Positions 9,462-18,406 of a DNA stretch of 64,000 nt are shown here, piece after piece. This DNA comes from Lachnospiraceae bacterium (GTDB taxonomy: Bacteria > Bacillota > Clostridia > Lachnospirales > Lachnospiraceae). The notes below the pieces were generated by a model. The model had not been told where the DNA came from, searched no databases, and saw only the letters and a list, made by a program, of their open reading frames with translations. Location: contig JAFVXW010000087.1 of the NCBI GenBank assembly GCA_017500935.1, forward strand, positions 1-64,000, in the 5' to 3' direction. The position numbers and the translations under genes were made by a program. Position 1 is the first letter of the stretch. Each line of letters opens with the position of its first letter.

Positions 9462-11096
9462 ATGCCCATTACAGAGTTTTTGGAGAGAAATGCCAGACAG
9501 TATCCAGATGATGTCTGTCTGGTGGAGATCAACCCTGAGATTAAAGAAGACAGAAGAGTTACCTGGAAAGAGTTTGAACTGATCGAGCCCAGCCCCAAGA
9601 CAAGTTACCGCCGTGAGATCACATGGAGCGTTTTTGATGAAAAGGCCAACCGTTTTGCACATCTGCTTTTGCAGAGAGGCATCAAAAAAGGTGACAAGGT
9701 TGCGATCCTGATGATGAACGGTCTGGAGTGGCTGCCGATCTATTTTGGTATTTTAAAAACAGGTGCGCTGGCTGTACCGCTTAACTTCCGTTATTCCGCT
9801 GATGAGATCGAATACTGCGTGAATCTGGCGGAAGTGGATGTTTTGGTTTTCAGCAATGCCTTTATCGGCCGTGTGGAAGAAATCGCGTCCAGAATCAGCA
9901 TGGGCAGACTGCTGATCTATGTTGGTGAAGGATGCCCTTATTTTGCAGATGATTACAATTCCCTGGCTGCCAACTGTTCCAGCCAGCCTGTACATGCAGA
10001 TATCACCGATGAGGATGACGCGGCGATTTATTTCTCTTCCGGAACCACAGGTTTTCCGAAGGCAATTTTACATAAACACAGAAGTCTGGTACATGCCTGT
10101 CTGGTAGAACAAAATCACCATGGACAGCAGAAGGATGACGTTTTCCTTTGCATTCCGCCCCTGTATCATACCGGCGCGAAGATGCACTGGTTTGGAAGTC
10201 TGTTATCCGGCAGCAAGGCGATTTTGTTAAAGGGTACCAGCCCGGAATTTATTCTGGATGCTGTTTCCAAAGAAAAATGTACCATTGTATGGCTGCTTGT
10301 TCCGTGGGCGCAGGATATTCTGGAAGCCATCGAAAGCGGCAAAGTGAATCTGGATGATTATGAACTGGATCAGTGGAGACTGATGCACATCGGCGCACAG
10401 CCTGTTCCCCAGAGTCTGATCAAAAAGTGGAAAAGCGTTTTCCCCAACCATGCATACGATACCAACTATGGTCTGTCCGAATCCATTGGTCCCGGCTGCG
10501 TGCATCTGGGTGTGGAAAATATTCATAAAGTGGGTGCCATCGGCAAAGCCGGTTATGGATGGGAAGTCCGTATCGTGGATGAACACCGCAACACCGTAGA
10601 ACGCGGGGAAGTGGGCGAACTGGCAGTGAAGGGCCCCGGTGTCATGACCTGTTATTACAGAGATGAAAAAGCAACCAATGAAGTTCTTGGCGACGGATGG
10701 CTCTTTACCGGCGATATGGCACAGGAGGATGAAGACGGTTTTATTTTCCTGGTTGACCGTAAAAAGGACGTTATCATCAGCGGCGGTGAGAATCTGTACC
10801 CTGTACAGATCGAAGACTTCATCCGCACCAACAACAAGGTGCATGATGTTGCAGTTATCGGCTTAAAGCATGCCCGTCTGGGTGAAATCGCGGCAGCGAT
10901 TGTGGAACTCAAAGAGGGCATGGAAATGACCCGTGAGGAAATGGATCTGTTCTGCAAAGCGCTTCCCAGATACAAACGCCCCCGCGAGGTTATCTTTGCA
11001 GATATCCCCCGCAACCCTACCGGCAAGATCGAAAAGCCCAAGCTTCGTGAAAAATACGGCGCAAACCGCCTGATCGCGGACCAGAATATGGGTTAA
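9462..11096 (+). CDS. AMP-dependent acyl-CoA synthetase/ligase
   Basis: A 544-residue ANL-superfamily adenylating enzyme. The phosphate-binding motif SSGTTGFPK lies near residues 192-200, YGLSES near 335, TGD near 415 and the C-terminal catalytic lysine in NPTGKIEK. It activates a carboxylic acid with ATP and attaches CoA. The acid is unknown. GAGAGGAA sits about 10 bases before the ATG. The following IorAB genes make arylacetyl-CoA from arylpyruvates, so an aryl or branched carboxylic acid is plausible by context. Confidence 0.87.
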   Translation: MPITEFLERNARQYPDDVCLVEINPEIKEDRRVTWKEFELIEPSPKTSYRREITWSVFDEKANRFAHLLLQRGIKKGDKVAILMMNGLEWLPIYFGILKTGALAVPLNFRYSADEIEYCVNLAEVDVLVFSNAFIGRVEEIASRISMGRLLIYVGEGCPYFADDYNSLAANCSSQPVHADITDEDDAAIYFSSGTTGFPKAILHKHRSLVHACLVEQNHHGQQKDDVFLCIPPLYHTGAKMHWFGSLLSGSKAILLKGTSPEFILDAVSKEKCTIVWLLVPWAQDILEAIESGKVNLDDYELDQWRLMHIGAQPVPQSLIKKWKSVFPNHAYDTNYGLSESIGPGCVHLGVENIHKVGAIGKAGYGWEVRIVDEHRNTVERGEVGELAVKGPGVMTCYYRDEKATNEVLGDGWLFTGDMAQEDEDGFIFLVDRKKDVIISGGENLYPVQIEDFIRTNNKVHDVAVIGLKHARLGEIAAAIVELKEGMEMTREEMDLFCKALPRYKRPREVIFADIPRNPTGKIEKPKLREKYGANRLIADQNMG

Positions 11097-11124
11097 CAGT
11101 GAAGCCTGCGCTGATGCGGAAGAG

Positions 11125-11146
11125 AAAATCATGCCCGCATGATTTT
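11125..11146. repeat. Perfect 10-bp hairpin in the gap between acyl-CoA synthetase and iorA
   Basis: AAAATCATGC (11125-11134) and GCATGATTTT (11137-11146) form a stem with a 2-base loop. The right arm ends in a T run, so it could terminate or attenuate transcription into iorA. GC-rich sequence follows to about 11175, and the RBS of iorA (AAAGGA) is at about 11190. Confidence 0.6.
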
Positions 11147-11202
11147 TCGGGCGGATCGGCGCGGCTGCGCGTGGGCATATACATACAGAAAGGAATAAAA
11201 AA

Positions 11203-12942
11203 ATGAGTGAAATCAAAATCATGCTCGGTAATGAAGCCATTGCCAGAGGCGCATATGAAGCAGGTGTGAAAGTGTCTGCTGCATATCCCGGCACTCCCAG
11301 TACCGAGATCAGTGAAAATATTGTAAAATACCCCGAAATCTACGCAGAATGGTCTCCCAATGAAAAGGTAGCAATGGAAGTGGCCATCGGTGCCTCTATC
11401 AGCGGTGTGCGTTCCATGGCATCCATGAAACATGTGGGTGTAAACGTGGCATCTGACCCTTTATATACCGTTTCTTACAGCGGCGTCAACGGCGGTCTGG
11501 TGCTGGTTGCGGCAGATGACCCCGGTCTGTATTCTTCCCAGAATGAACAGGATACCAGATGCGTGGCAAGAGCTGCCATGGTTCCCGTGCTGGAGCCTTC
11601 CGATTCTCAGGAAGCAAAGGATTTTATGAAGTATGCCTTTGATCTTTCTGAAAAGTATGATACTCCCGTGATCCTGCGCACCACCACCCGTCTTTCCCAT
11701 TCCCAGGGACCTGTTACTCTGGAAGAAAGATGCGAGCCCATCGATATTCCCTATGAGAGAAATGTGGCAAAATACGTTATGATGCCCGGCAATGCAAAGG
11801 GTCGTCACGTATTTGTGGAACAGCGTCTGAAAGATATGGCGGCAGACGGCTGCGATATGCCCATCAACCGCGTTGAAATGAACGATACCAAGGTCGGTTT
11901 TATCACCAGCGGTATTGCATATCAGTATGTAAAAGAAGCATGTCCCGATGCCAGTGTGTTAAAGCTTGGTCTGGTTCATCCCCTTCCCAGAAAGCTGATC
12001 GAAGAGTTTGCATCCAAGGTAGAAACACTTTATATCTTTGAAGAACTGGAACCTGTTTTTGAAGAACAGATCAAATCCTGGGGCATCAAATGTATCGGTA
12101 AAGAAATTTTTACCGTACAGGGTGAATACAGTGCCAACATGATCCGCAAGGCAGTTTTAAAAGAGGATATGGAATTAAAACCTGCTGCGCAGGTTCCTGC
12201 ACGTCCTCCGATTCTCTGCCCCGGCTGTCCTCACAGAAGCGTATATTCTGTTCTGAACAAGTTAAAAATCCATGCAGCAGGCGATATCGGCTGTTACACC
12301 CTGGGCGCTGTTGCTCCTCTGAGTGTCGTGGACACCACTATCTGTATGGGGGCCAGCATTTCCTCCCTTCACGGTATGGAAAAGGCAAAAGGCAAAGATT
12401 ACATCAAAAACTGGGTTGCAGTGATCGGTGATTCCACCTTTATGCATACCGGTGTTAATTCCCTGATGAACATGGTTTACAACCAGGGTACCGGTACTGT
12501 TATGATCCTTGACAACTCCACCACCGGTATGACCGGTCATCAGGACCATGCCGCAACCGGCAAGACTCTGATGGGTGAAGTGGTTCCTGCTATTGATATC
12601 GTGAAGCTCTGTCAGGCAATGGGTATTAAGAACGTGGTTGAAGTCAATGCGTTTGATACCGTAACCCTTGAAAAAGTAATAAAAGAAGAAGTTGCCAAGG
12701 ATGAGGTTTCCGTGATCATCACCAAGTCTCCCTGTGTGCTGTTAAACAAGCAGAAATCCAAAAAGAGATGTGTGGCAGTTTCTGAAAAATGCAAAAAATG
12801 CGGTATGTGTCTGCGTCCCGGCTGTCCTGCCCTGACAAAGAACGAAGACGGTACTGTTTCCATTGATGAAACCATGTGCAACGGCTGCGGTCTTTGCATG
12901 AATATCTGTAAATTCGGCGCAATCGAACTGGTGGAGGAATAA
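11203..12942 (+). CDS. iorA: Indolepyruvate ferredoxin oxidoreductase, alpha subunit
   Basis: A 579-residue subunit that, with IorB, oxidatively decarboxylates arylpyruvates to aryl-acetyl-CoA, reducing ferredoxin. The N-terminal pyruvate-binding domain carries YPGTPSTEI near residues 28-36. The thiamine-diphosphate domain has CPGCPHR near 341 and the GDS/GDIGCYTLG blocks. The C-terminus contains two ferredoxin-like motifs (CKKCGMC and CNGCGLC with later cysteines) for two [4Fe-4S] clusters. Length and domain order match the family. IorB starts 4 bases after its stop, so the subunits are co-translated. Confidence 0.93.
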   Translation: MSEIKIMLGNEAIARGAYEAGVKVSAAYPGTPSTEISENIVKYPEIYAEWSPNEKVAMEVAIGASISGVRSMASMKHVGVNVASDPLYTVSYSGVNGGLVLVAADDPGLYSSQNEQDTRCVARAAMVPVLEPSDSQEAKDFMKYAFDLSEKYDTPVILRTTTRLSHSQGPVTLEERCEPIDIPYERNVAKYVMMPGNAKGRHVFVEQRLKDMAADGCDMPINRVEMNDTKVGFITSGIAYQYVKEACPDASVLKLGLVHPLPRKLIEEFASKVETLYIFEELEPVFEEQIKSWGIKCIGKEIFTVQGEYSANMIRKAVLKEDMELKPAAQVPARPPILCPGCPHRSVYSVLNKLKIHAAGDIGCYTLGAVAPLSVVDTTICMGASISSLHGMEKAKGKDYIKNWVAVIGDSTFMHTGVNSLMNMVYNQGTGTVMILDNSTTGMTGHQDHAATGKTLMGEVVPAIDIVKLCQAMGIKNVVEVNAFDTVTLEKVIKEEVAKDEVSVIITKSPCVLLNKQKSKKRCVAVSEKCKKCGMCLRPGCPALTKNEDGTVSIDETMCNGCGLCMNICKFGAIELVEE

Positions 12943-12946
12943 AACA

Positions 12947-13528
12947 ATGGCAAATGCGACTAAAAATATCATGATCGTTGGTGTCGGCGGCCAGGGTACT
13001 CTTCTGACCAGCCGTATTCTGGGCGGTATTACCGTGGCAGCAGGCTATGACGTGAAGCTTTCCGAAGTACACGGCATGGCACAGCGCGGTGGCAGTGTGG
13101 TTACCTTTGTCCGCTACGGTGAAAAGGTGGCAGAGCCCATCGTGGAAGAGGGACAGGCAGATGTCCTGATCGCCTTTGAAAAGCTGGAAGCAATGCGTTA
13201 CGCACACTTTTTGAAAAAGGACGGTGCGATCGTTGTCAATGAACAGCGCATTGATCCTATGCCTGTTGTGACCGGTGCGGCAAAATATCCGGAAAACATC
13301 ATTGAAAATCTGGAAAAAGAATACCGTGTTTATAAAGTCAACGCGATGGAGGAAGCATTAAAGCTGGGTAACTCCAGAGTATTCAACATTATTGTTCTGG
13401 GCGTTGCGGCAAAGCATATGGATTTTTCCAAGGAGATGTGGCTTGATGTGATTGAAAAAACTGTTCCGCCCAAAACCGTGGAGATCAACAAAAAGGCATT
13501 CCTTCTGGGATATGAAAGTGCAGAATAA
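12947..13528 (+). CDS. iorB: Indolepyruvate oxidoreductase, beta subunit
   Basis: A 193-residue gamma-type 2-oxoacid:acceptor oxidoreductase subunit. The N-terminal GVGGQGTLLTSRIL segment and the HGMAQRGGSVVTFVR block are signatures of the family. It pairs with IorA in cytoplasmic arylpyruvate oxidation. The 4-base gap from iorA and the strong terminator 28 bases downstream indicate that it ends the transcription unit. Confidence 0.93.
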   Translation: MANATKNIMIVGVGGQGTLLTSRILGGITVAAGYDVKLSEVHGMAQRGGSVVTFVRYGEKVAEPIVEEGQADVLIAFEKLEAMRYAHFLKKDGAIVVNEQRIDPMPVVTGAAKYPENIIENLEKEYRVYKVNAMEEALKLGNSRVFNIIVLGVAAKHMDFSKEMWLDVIEKTVPPKTVEINKKAFLLGYESAE

Positions 13529-13555
13529 GGCGTAAGTAAGCTGAAAAAAGTTTTG

Positions 13556-13585
13556 AAAACCCCTTGCATTTTTGCGAGGGGTTTT
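13556..13585 (+). terminator. Rho-independent terminator after iorB
   Basis: AAAACCCCTTGCA (13556-13568) pairs with TGCGAGGGGTTTT (13573-13585) over 13 bp with a 4-base loop, and the right arm ends in a T run. Confidence 0.88.
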
Positions 13586-13596
13586 ATATAATAAAA

Positions 13597-13644
13597 ACAC
13601 TTTAGAACTTAAAAGCGTAAAAGTTTAAAGTGTAACACTTTAAA
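13597..13644. promoter_or_regulatory. 21-bp palindromic operator plus half-site before the sodium symporter
   Basis: TTTAAAGTGT (13624-13633), a single A, and ACACTTTAAA (13635-13644) form a perfect inverted repeat. A further copy of the half-site, ACACTTTA, lies at 13597-13604, 27 bases earlier. The block sits between the iorB terminator and the symporter gene, about 55 bases before its start, and is best read as a regulator binding site. No cognate regulator is adjacent. Confidence 0.65.
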
Positions 13645-13698
13645 GCAGATAAGTTAGAGCTAAAGCAAATATCAGAGCATCAAAGGAGGAGAAGAGAC

Positions 13699-15225
13699 AT
13701 GCTCACAAAAGTAATTTTCCTGATATTATTCTTCGCAGTGATGGTAGGTGTCGGAGTCTATTCCAGGAAACATGCAACAAATGTTAATGATTTCGTACTT
13801 GGCGGCAGAAGCGTAGGCCCCTGGCTGACTGCTTTTGCATATGGTACTTCTTATTTTTCAGCAGTTGTATTTGTGGGTTATGCAGGTCAGTTTGGTTATA
13901 AATACGGCTTATCCTCTACATGGATCGGTATCGGCAATGCCGTGATCGGTTCCCTGATCGCATGGATCGTTCTGGGCAGAAGAACACGCGTTATGACCAA
14001 GCAGCTGAATGCGGCGACAATGCCTGATTTTTTCGGAAAACGTTATGATTCCAATGCGCTTCGCATTGCGGCCTCTGCGATTTCCTTTATTTTCCTGATT
14101 CCGTATACAGCATCCGTTTACAACGGTCTGTCCAGACTGTTTGGTATGGCTTTCAATATTCCGTATGCGGTCTGTGTTGTAGCGATGGCAGCGCTGACAG
14201 GCGTTTATGTTATTCTGGGCGGTTATATGGCGACAGCGATCAATGACTTTATTCAGGGCATTATCATGATCGTGGGTATCATCGCTGTGATCGCAGCTGT
14301 ATTGAGCGGCCAGGGCGGTTTTTATGAAGCAGTCAGAAGCCTGTCTGAGATCGAGAGCGACATTCCGCTGACACTGGGACAAAAAGGTGCGTTCACTTCC
14401 TTTTTCGGTCCTGACCTTCCCAATCTTTTGGGCGTTGTGGTTTTAACCTCTCTGGGAACCTGGGGACTGCCGCAGATGGTACATAAGTTTTACGCCATCA
14501 AGGATGAAAAATCCATCAAATCCGGCACCATTATTTCCACTTTCTTCGCGATCGTGGTTTCCGGCGGATGTTATTTTCTCGGCGGTTTTGCAAGACTGTT
14601 TGACAGTCCTGCCATTTATGCAGAAAACGGAAGCATCATATACGATGCAATCATTCCCGGTATGCTGTCCACACTTCCGGATATCCTGATCGGTATCGTG
14701 GTGGTATTGGTTCTTTCCGCGTCAATGTCTACCCTGTCCTCTCTGGTACTGACCTCCAGCTCCACCCTGACACTGGATCTGATCAAAGACAATATTATCA
14801 AGGATATGAACGAGAAAAAACAGCTTCTGGTTATGCGCATCCTTCTGGTTTTCTTTATTGTGGTAAGCGTTGTGATCGCACTGGATCCTCCGACCTTTAT
14901 CGCACAGCTGATGGGTATTTCCTGGGGCGCGCTGGCAGGCGCATTTTTGGCACCTTTTATGTACGGTCTGTACTGGAAAGGTGTTACCAAAGCTTCCGTA
15001 TGGGCAAGCTTTGCAGTGGGTGTCGGCCTGACTGTTGCCAATATGTTCTTTAAATTTATCGCATCTCCCATCAATGCCGGTGCGATCGCCATGGTAGCCG
15101 GCCTGATCGTAGTACCGGCGGTGAGCCTGATCAGTCCGAAGATGAACAGAAAAGATGTGGATCTCATCTTTGAGTGTCTGGAAGAAAAGGTTATGGTAAG
15201 TAAGAAACGTTCGATTGAAGAATAA
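13699..15225 (+). CDS. Sodium:solute symporter family protein
   Basis: A 508-residue membrane protein of the SSS family with about 13 hydrophobic segments. The N-terminal stretch with GGRSVGPW and the following TM2-3 residues match the family that includes PutP and PanF. It should import an organic acid, amino acid or vitamin with Na+. GGAGG lies about 9 bases before the ATG. Its position after acyl-CoA synthetase and IorAB suggests uptake of a carboxylate, but it has its own upstream palindrome and a terminator on each side, so it is a separate unit. Confidence 0.88.
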   Translation: MLTKVIFLILFFAVMVGVGVYSRKHATNVNDFVLGGRSVGPWLTAFAYGTSYFSAVVFVGYAGQFGYKYGLSSTWIGIGNAVIGSLIAWIVLGRRTRVMTKQLNAATMPDFFGKRYDSNALRIAASAISFIFLIPYTASVYNGLSRLFGMAFNIPYAVCVVAMAALTGVYVILGGYMATAINDFIQGIIMIVGIIAVIAAVLSGQGGFYEAVRSLSEIESDIPLTLGQKGAFTSFFGPDLPNLLGVVVLTSLGTWGLPQMVHKFYAIKDEKSIKSGTIISTFFAIVVSGGCYFLGGFARLFDSPAIYAENGSIIYDAIIPGMLSTLPDILIGIVVVLVLSASMSTLSSLVLTSSSTLTLDLIKDNIIKDMNEKKQLLVMRILLVFFIVVSVVIALDPPTFIAQLMGISWGALAGAFLAPFMYGLYWKGVTKASVWASFAVGVGLTVANMFFKFIASPINAGAIAMVAGLIVVPAVSLISPKMNRKDVDLIFECLEEKVMVSKKRSIEE

Positions 15226-15240
15226 TCGTGAATGACAGAA

Positions 15241-15273
15241 AAAAGAGCCGGATCGCGAAAATCCGGCTCTTTT
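15241..15273. terminator. Terminator between the symporter and psd (convergent)
   Basis: AAAAGAGCCGGAT (15241-15253) pairs perfectly with ATCCGGCTCTTTT (15261-15273), loop of 7. A/T tracts on both sides let it serve both converging transcripts. Confidence 0.9.
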
Positions 15274-15296
15274 GCAGTCATGTCAGATATATTTTT

Positions 15297-16172
15297 TTAT
15301 TTTGCGGAAGGCAAAGCCACACCGATCTTTTCTCCCATTTTTACCACGGTTTCATAACCGTTTTCGGAGTTTTCAAGAATATCGGTATCGATCAGGGCGA
15401 CATCTTTTTTGAGCATCATGATCACGGTAGAACCGCCAAACTGAAAATATCCTTTTTCCTGTCCTCTTTTCACACGGGAAATGGCAGGATGATTGACGAT
15501 TTTGCCGACCAGCAGTGCACCGACCTCCATGATCAGGATATTGCCGAATTCCTTTGTGCGAAGGCGGGTAAATTCTCTGGCATTTTCCTTGTAAATAGGA
15601 AAAAAGTCGTTGGCAACGGGATTGACGGTGTGCAGAATCCCCGGGATCTTGACCGGTTCTTCCGGAATACCGTCTGCGGCATAGCAATAGCGGTGATAAT
15701 CATCCACTGTCAGGCGAAAGATCAGAAGCTGTCCGCCGATATATTTGGAGGCCAGTCCGGGATCCTTAAGCAGGGAATTGACCGAATAGCGGGTTTGTTT
15801 GATCGTAAAATGTCCGTCAGCAGTGATGGGCAGGACGGTCAGCTTGCTGTCACAGGGACTGATCAGATGACAGGGATCCATGTCGATGGGACGCATTCCT
15901 CCCTTTATGCGGCGGGAGAAGAAGGCGTTGTAGCTGTCATATTTTTCATCCGCAAACTGTGTCATGTCGATATGGTTGCTGCGGATAAAGGGCTTGATCA
16001 GCATGCAGGAGAACCTGGTGGAAAGAAAAGCGCCGGCTGCTTTGGAAACAGCAGGCGCAGTCAGCGGTTTTAAGATAAGTCTGCCGATGGCGCTGCCATA
16101 CAGGGCAGAAAGGAAGCGCTCCTGTTTGTCGGAGCCTTCGATAATTGTGCCGTTACGGAGTTTCTGGTTCAT
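15297..16172 (-). CDS. psd: Phosphatidylserine decarboxylase proenzyme
   Basis: A 291-residue proenzyme that makes phosphatidylethanolamine. The self-cleavage motif GGST in FQFGGSTV, about 40 residues from the C-terminus, gives the pyruvoyl prosthetic group from serine; the upstream DDYHRY segment matches the catalytic histidine region. The start is taken at ATG 16172 because GAGGA lies 5 bases upstream; the more distal TTG at 16196 has no site. The start lies inside the 3' end of pssA (stop at 16153), giving translational coupling of the two steps. Confidence 0.92.
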   Translation of the reverse strand: MNQKLRNGTIIEGSDKQERFLSALYGSAIGRLILKPLTAPAVSKAAGAFLSTRFSCMLIKPFIRSNHIDMTQFADEKYDSYNAFFSRRIKGGMRPIDMDPCHLISPCDSKLTVLPITADGHFTIKQTRYSVNSLLKDPGLASKYIGGQLLIFRLTVDDYHRYCYAADGIPEEPVKIPGILHTVNPVANDFFPIYKENAREFTRLRTKEFGNILIMEVGALLVGKIVNHPAISRVKRGQEKGYFQFGGSTVIMMLKKDVALIDTDILENSENGYETVVKMGEKIGVALPSAK

Positions 16173-16866
16173 AGATTTCCTCGATGATTTCTTCAAGTAT
16201 AGGGTTGCTTCGGTCTCTGTAGTCGGGAATTCTGAATCTTGTAAAGGCCATGATAATGCCTACGGTGACAGCTACCAGACCGATCATGATCAAAAGCTGC
16301 TTTAAATCCGGTTTTTTCAGCGGGAAATCCAGGATAAAGAGAAAGCCCGCAACAAACAGCAGCATATGTAAAAGAACGATAAAGGTAAAGTCAGACATAA
16401 TAAACTGCAGCCAGAATGCCAGCGGCAAAAGGATGGAGATCGAAGTGACCGGAAGACCGCGGTATACCTTGTTGCTGCCGCCTTCCTCTTTCTGGCGTTT
16501 TGCTTCCAGGACATTGAAAAATGCCAGCCGGATCACAGCGCAGAGGCAGTAGAAAAATACCAGTATAAGCCCAAGAGAACCGCGCACACCAAGCAGATAG
16601 CAGATCAATGCCGGAAATACGCCAAAGCAGATCACGTCACACAGAGAATCCAGCTGGATACCGAAATTTTTCTCATCTTCCGTGCGGTTTTTCTTGGTGC
16701 GGGCCACGCGGCCGTCGAAGGCATCACAGATACCGGAAAATGCCAGGCAGAAAATGGCAGTTTTGTAATCGCCGTGGATTGCCTGGGTGATACCAAAAAC
16801 AGAGGAAATCAGGCTTAAATAAGTAAGGATGACAGTGTAATCATAGAAACCGATAAATTTTATCAT
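16153..16866 (-). CDS. pssA: CDP-diacylglycerol-serine O-phosphatidyltransferase
   Basis: A 237-residue integral membrane enzyme with about six hydrophobic segments. The CDP-alcohol phosphotransferase motif is present: DGRVAR near residues 51-56, then G..LDSLCD about 15 residues later. It joins CDP-diacylglycerol and serine to give phosphatidylserine, which the overlapping psd product decarboxylates. A promoter with a 17-base spacer lies 50-80 bases upstream. The C-terminal tail is acidic (EEIIEEIYEP) and encodes the psd ribosome site on the same bases. Confidence 0.92.
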   Translation of the reverse strand: MIKFIGFYDYTVILTYLSLISSVFGITQAIHGDYKTAIFCLAFSGICDAFDGRVARTKKNRTEDEKNFGIQLDSLCDVICFGVFPALICYLLGVRGSLGLILVFFYCLCAVIRLAFFNVLEAKRQKEEGGSNKVYRGLPVTSISILLPLAFWLQFIMSDFTFIVLLHMLLFVAGFLFILDFPLKKPDLKQLLIMIGLVAVTVGIIMAFTRFRIPDYRDRSNPILEEIIEEIYEPETP

Positions 16867-16918
16867 TTGGATATTCTCACTTTCGGGTGGTACATTGGAA
16901 ATGTTCAGTTATTGTTAA

Positions 16919-16947
16919 AGTATAACATTTTGAAGTGAAACTGTAAA
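16919..16947 (-). promoter_or_regulatory. Promoter of pssA-psd
   Basis: On the minus strand, TTTACA (16942-16947) and TATACT (16919-16924) are 17 bases apart, about 53 bases before the pssA start. Confidence 0.75.
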
Positions 16948-17026
16948 GCACAGGCGGCAGGCTTTGGCTGGAAAATACGGGGAAACTCTGTTATACTGGT
17001 ATTAATTACAAGGAGGGGATCAGGTT

Positions 17027-17578
17027 ATGAAACATCCAGTTGCGAAAATATACACAGATCAGGGCTGCATCACAGTGGAATTATTCCCTGAATATGCGCC
17101 CAACACGGTAAACAGCTTTTTGTGGGCAATCCGTGAGAAAATGTACGAAAACCGACGGATCATGCGTGTGGTTCCGGGCTTTGTGCTGCAGCCTTCCTAT
17201 TGTTATTTCGATGAAAAACTCTGTGATTTTATGCTGGAAGGCGAGTTTGCGGCAAATGGCTTTGACAATCCGCTGAAAATGGAAAAGGGAACCGTTGCCA
17301 TGGCAGGAGACGGTGAAAAACTGGCACATGGCAGTGAGTTTTTTATCACACTTTCCGATGAAGCAGGGGAGAAACTGCAGGGCAGATTTACCGCTTTTGG
17401 AAAAGTGATCGGTGGATATGAGGAAGTGGAACGTCTGGAGCAGGTGGAAACCGTGCAGATTTTTCCGGAAGGTGTGGAGGCGGTGATCAGACAGCCCGTG
17501 AAGGATGAATATATGCGGCATGTGGAAGCAGAAACCTTCGGAGAAACATATCCGGAGCCGGAAATAATTGTACAATAA
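17027..17578 (+). CDS. Peptidyl-prolyl cis-trans isomerase, cyclophilin type
   Basis: A 183-residue cytoplasmic cyclophilin. The active-site arginine is in RVVPGF near residue 49, followed by the F..Q pair; ITLSDEAG and FTAFGKVIGG match the C-terminal core. The usual GGD after the glutamine is replaced by PSY, so this is a divergent member, and activity is likely but not certain. A TATACT box lies at 16992-16997 but its -35 is weak. GGAGG lies about 9 bases before the ATG. Confidence 0.85.
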   Translation: MKHPVAKIYTDQGCITVELFPEYAPNTVNSFLWAIREKMYENRRIMRVVPGFVLQPSYCYFDEKLCDFMLEGEFAANGFDNPLKMEKGTVAMAGDGEKLAHGSEFFITLSDEAGEKLQGRFTAFGKVIGGYEEVERLEQVETVQIFPEGVEAVIRQPVKDEYMRHVEAETFGETYPEPEIIVQ

Positions 17579-17596
17579 CCCATGAAATGGTATAAT
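17568..17596 (+). promoter_or_regulatory. Promoter of the isomerase/638-aa protein pair
   Basis: TTGTAC (17568-17573) and TATAAT (17591-17596) are 17 bases apart. The -35 box overlaps the end of the cyclophilin gene and the next start is at 17626. Confidence 0.8.
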
Positions 17597-17625
17597 CAGA
17601 ACATGTAGACAAAGGAGGATGACCT

Positions 17626-18387
17626 ATGTTTTATTCTGTATGTATTCCTGCAGTTTTAGGAAAATTAAATACCAATGATGCGCTGTGTGCAGTGGCAGAA
17701 GCAGGCTTTTCACATTATGAAATCTGGAGCTGGTGGGATAAGGATATGGATGAATATCTGGCACTGCAAAAAAAGCTTGGACTGTCCATCGAGGGCATCC
17801 TTGTGGATCTGATCTCACTGGTGAATGCAGAATGTCATGACGCTTATCTGGAAGCCTTGAAAAAAACGGTCGCCATGTGTCAGAAAATGGGATGCAAAAA
17901 GATCATCTCTCAGGTAGGACAGGAAATGAACGATCTTTCCAGGGCACAGCAGCATGCCAATCTTGTGGCAGGACTTCGCAGATGCGTGCCGTATCTGGAA
18001 GAGGCAGGCATAACTTTGATGATCGAACCTCTTAATACTAAGATCGACCATATCGGTTATTATCTGTGGCAGTCAAAGGAAGCCTTTGAGATCATCGATG
18101 AAGTGGGAAGTGCGAATGTAAAAGTGATCTTTGACCTGTATCATCAGCACATCATGAATGATCTGGTGATCGAAGATATTGTGAAAAATATCGATAAGAT
18201 CGCACATTTCCATATGGCGGGGCATCCGGGAAGACATGAGCCGCTTGTAAAAAATGAGATTGATTACATACCGATCCTGACAGCAATCCGTGACTGCGGC
18301 TATCAGGGCGGCATCGGACTGGAATATATGCCTGTAAATGATCCGGTACAGGGACTGAAAGAACTTTGCGGACAGTTACCCAAATAA
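17626..18387 (+). CDS. Sugar phosphate isomerase/epimerase family protein (hydroxypyruvate isomerase-like)
   Basis: A 253-residue TIM barrel of the AP endonuclease 2/xylose isomerase-like family. Metal ligands are visible as a Glu in MIEPLN near residue 129, Asp/His in FDLYHQ near 169-173, a His in IAHFHMAG near 198-200 and a Glu in GLEYMP near 239. The closest annotation style is hydroxypyruvate isomerase or TIM barrel protein. It is followed after 19 bases by a 638-residue unknown protein, which probably works with it on the same sugar derivative. Confidence 0.82.
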   Translation: MFYSVCIPAVLGKLNTNDALCAVAEAGFSHYEIWSWWDKDMDEYLALQKKLGLSIEGILVDLISLVNAECHDAYLEALKKTVAMCQKMGCKKIISQVGQEMNDLSRAQQHANLVAGLRRCVPYLEEAGITLMIEPLNTKIDHIGYYLWQSKEAFEIIDEVGSANVKVIFDLYHQHIMNDLVIEDIVKNIDKIAHFHMAGHPGRHEPLVKNEIDYIPILTAIRDCGYQGGIGLEYMPVNDPVQGLKELCGQLPK

Positions 18388-18406
18388 AAAGAGAGAGGTT
18401 CAGAAC

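Noticed and set aside
15228-16073. 281-residue plus-strand frame over psd
   Set aside because: The psd frame has the GGST cleavage motif and ribosome site on the other strand; the plus frame has neither motif nor site.
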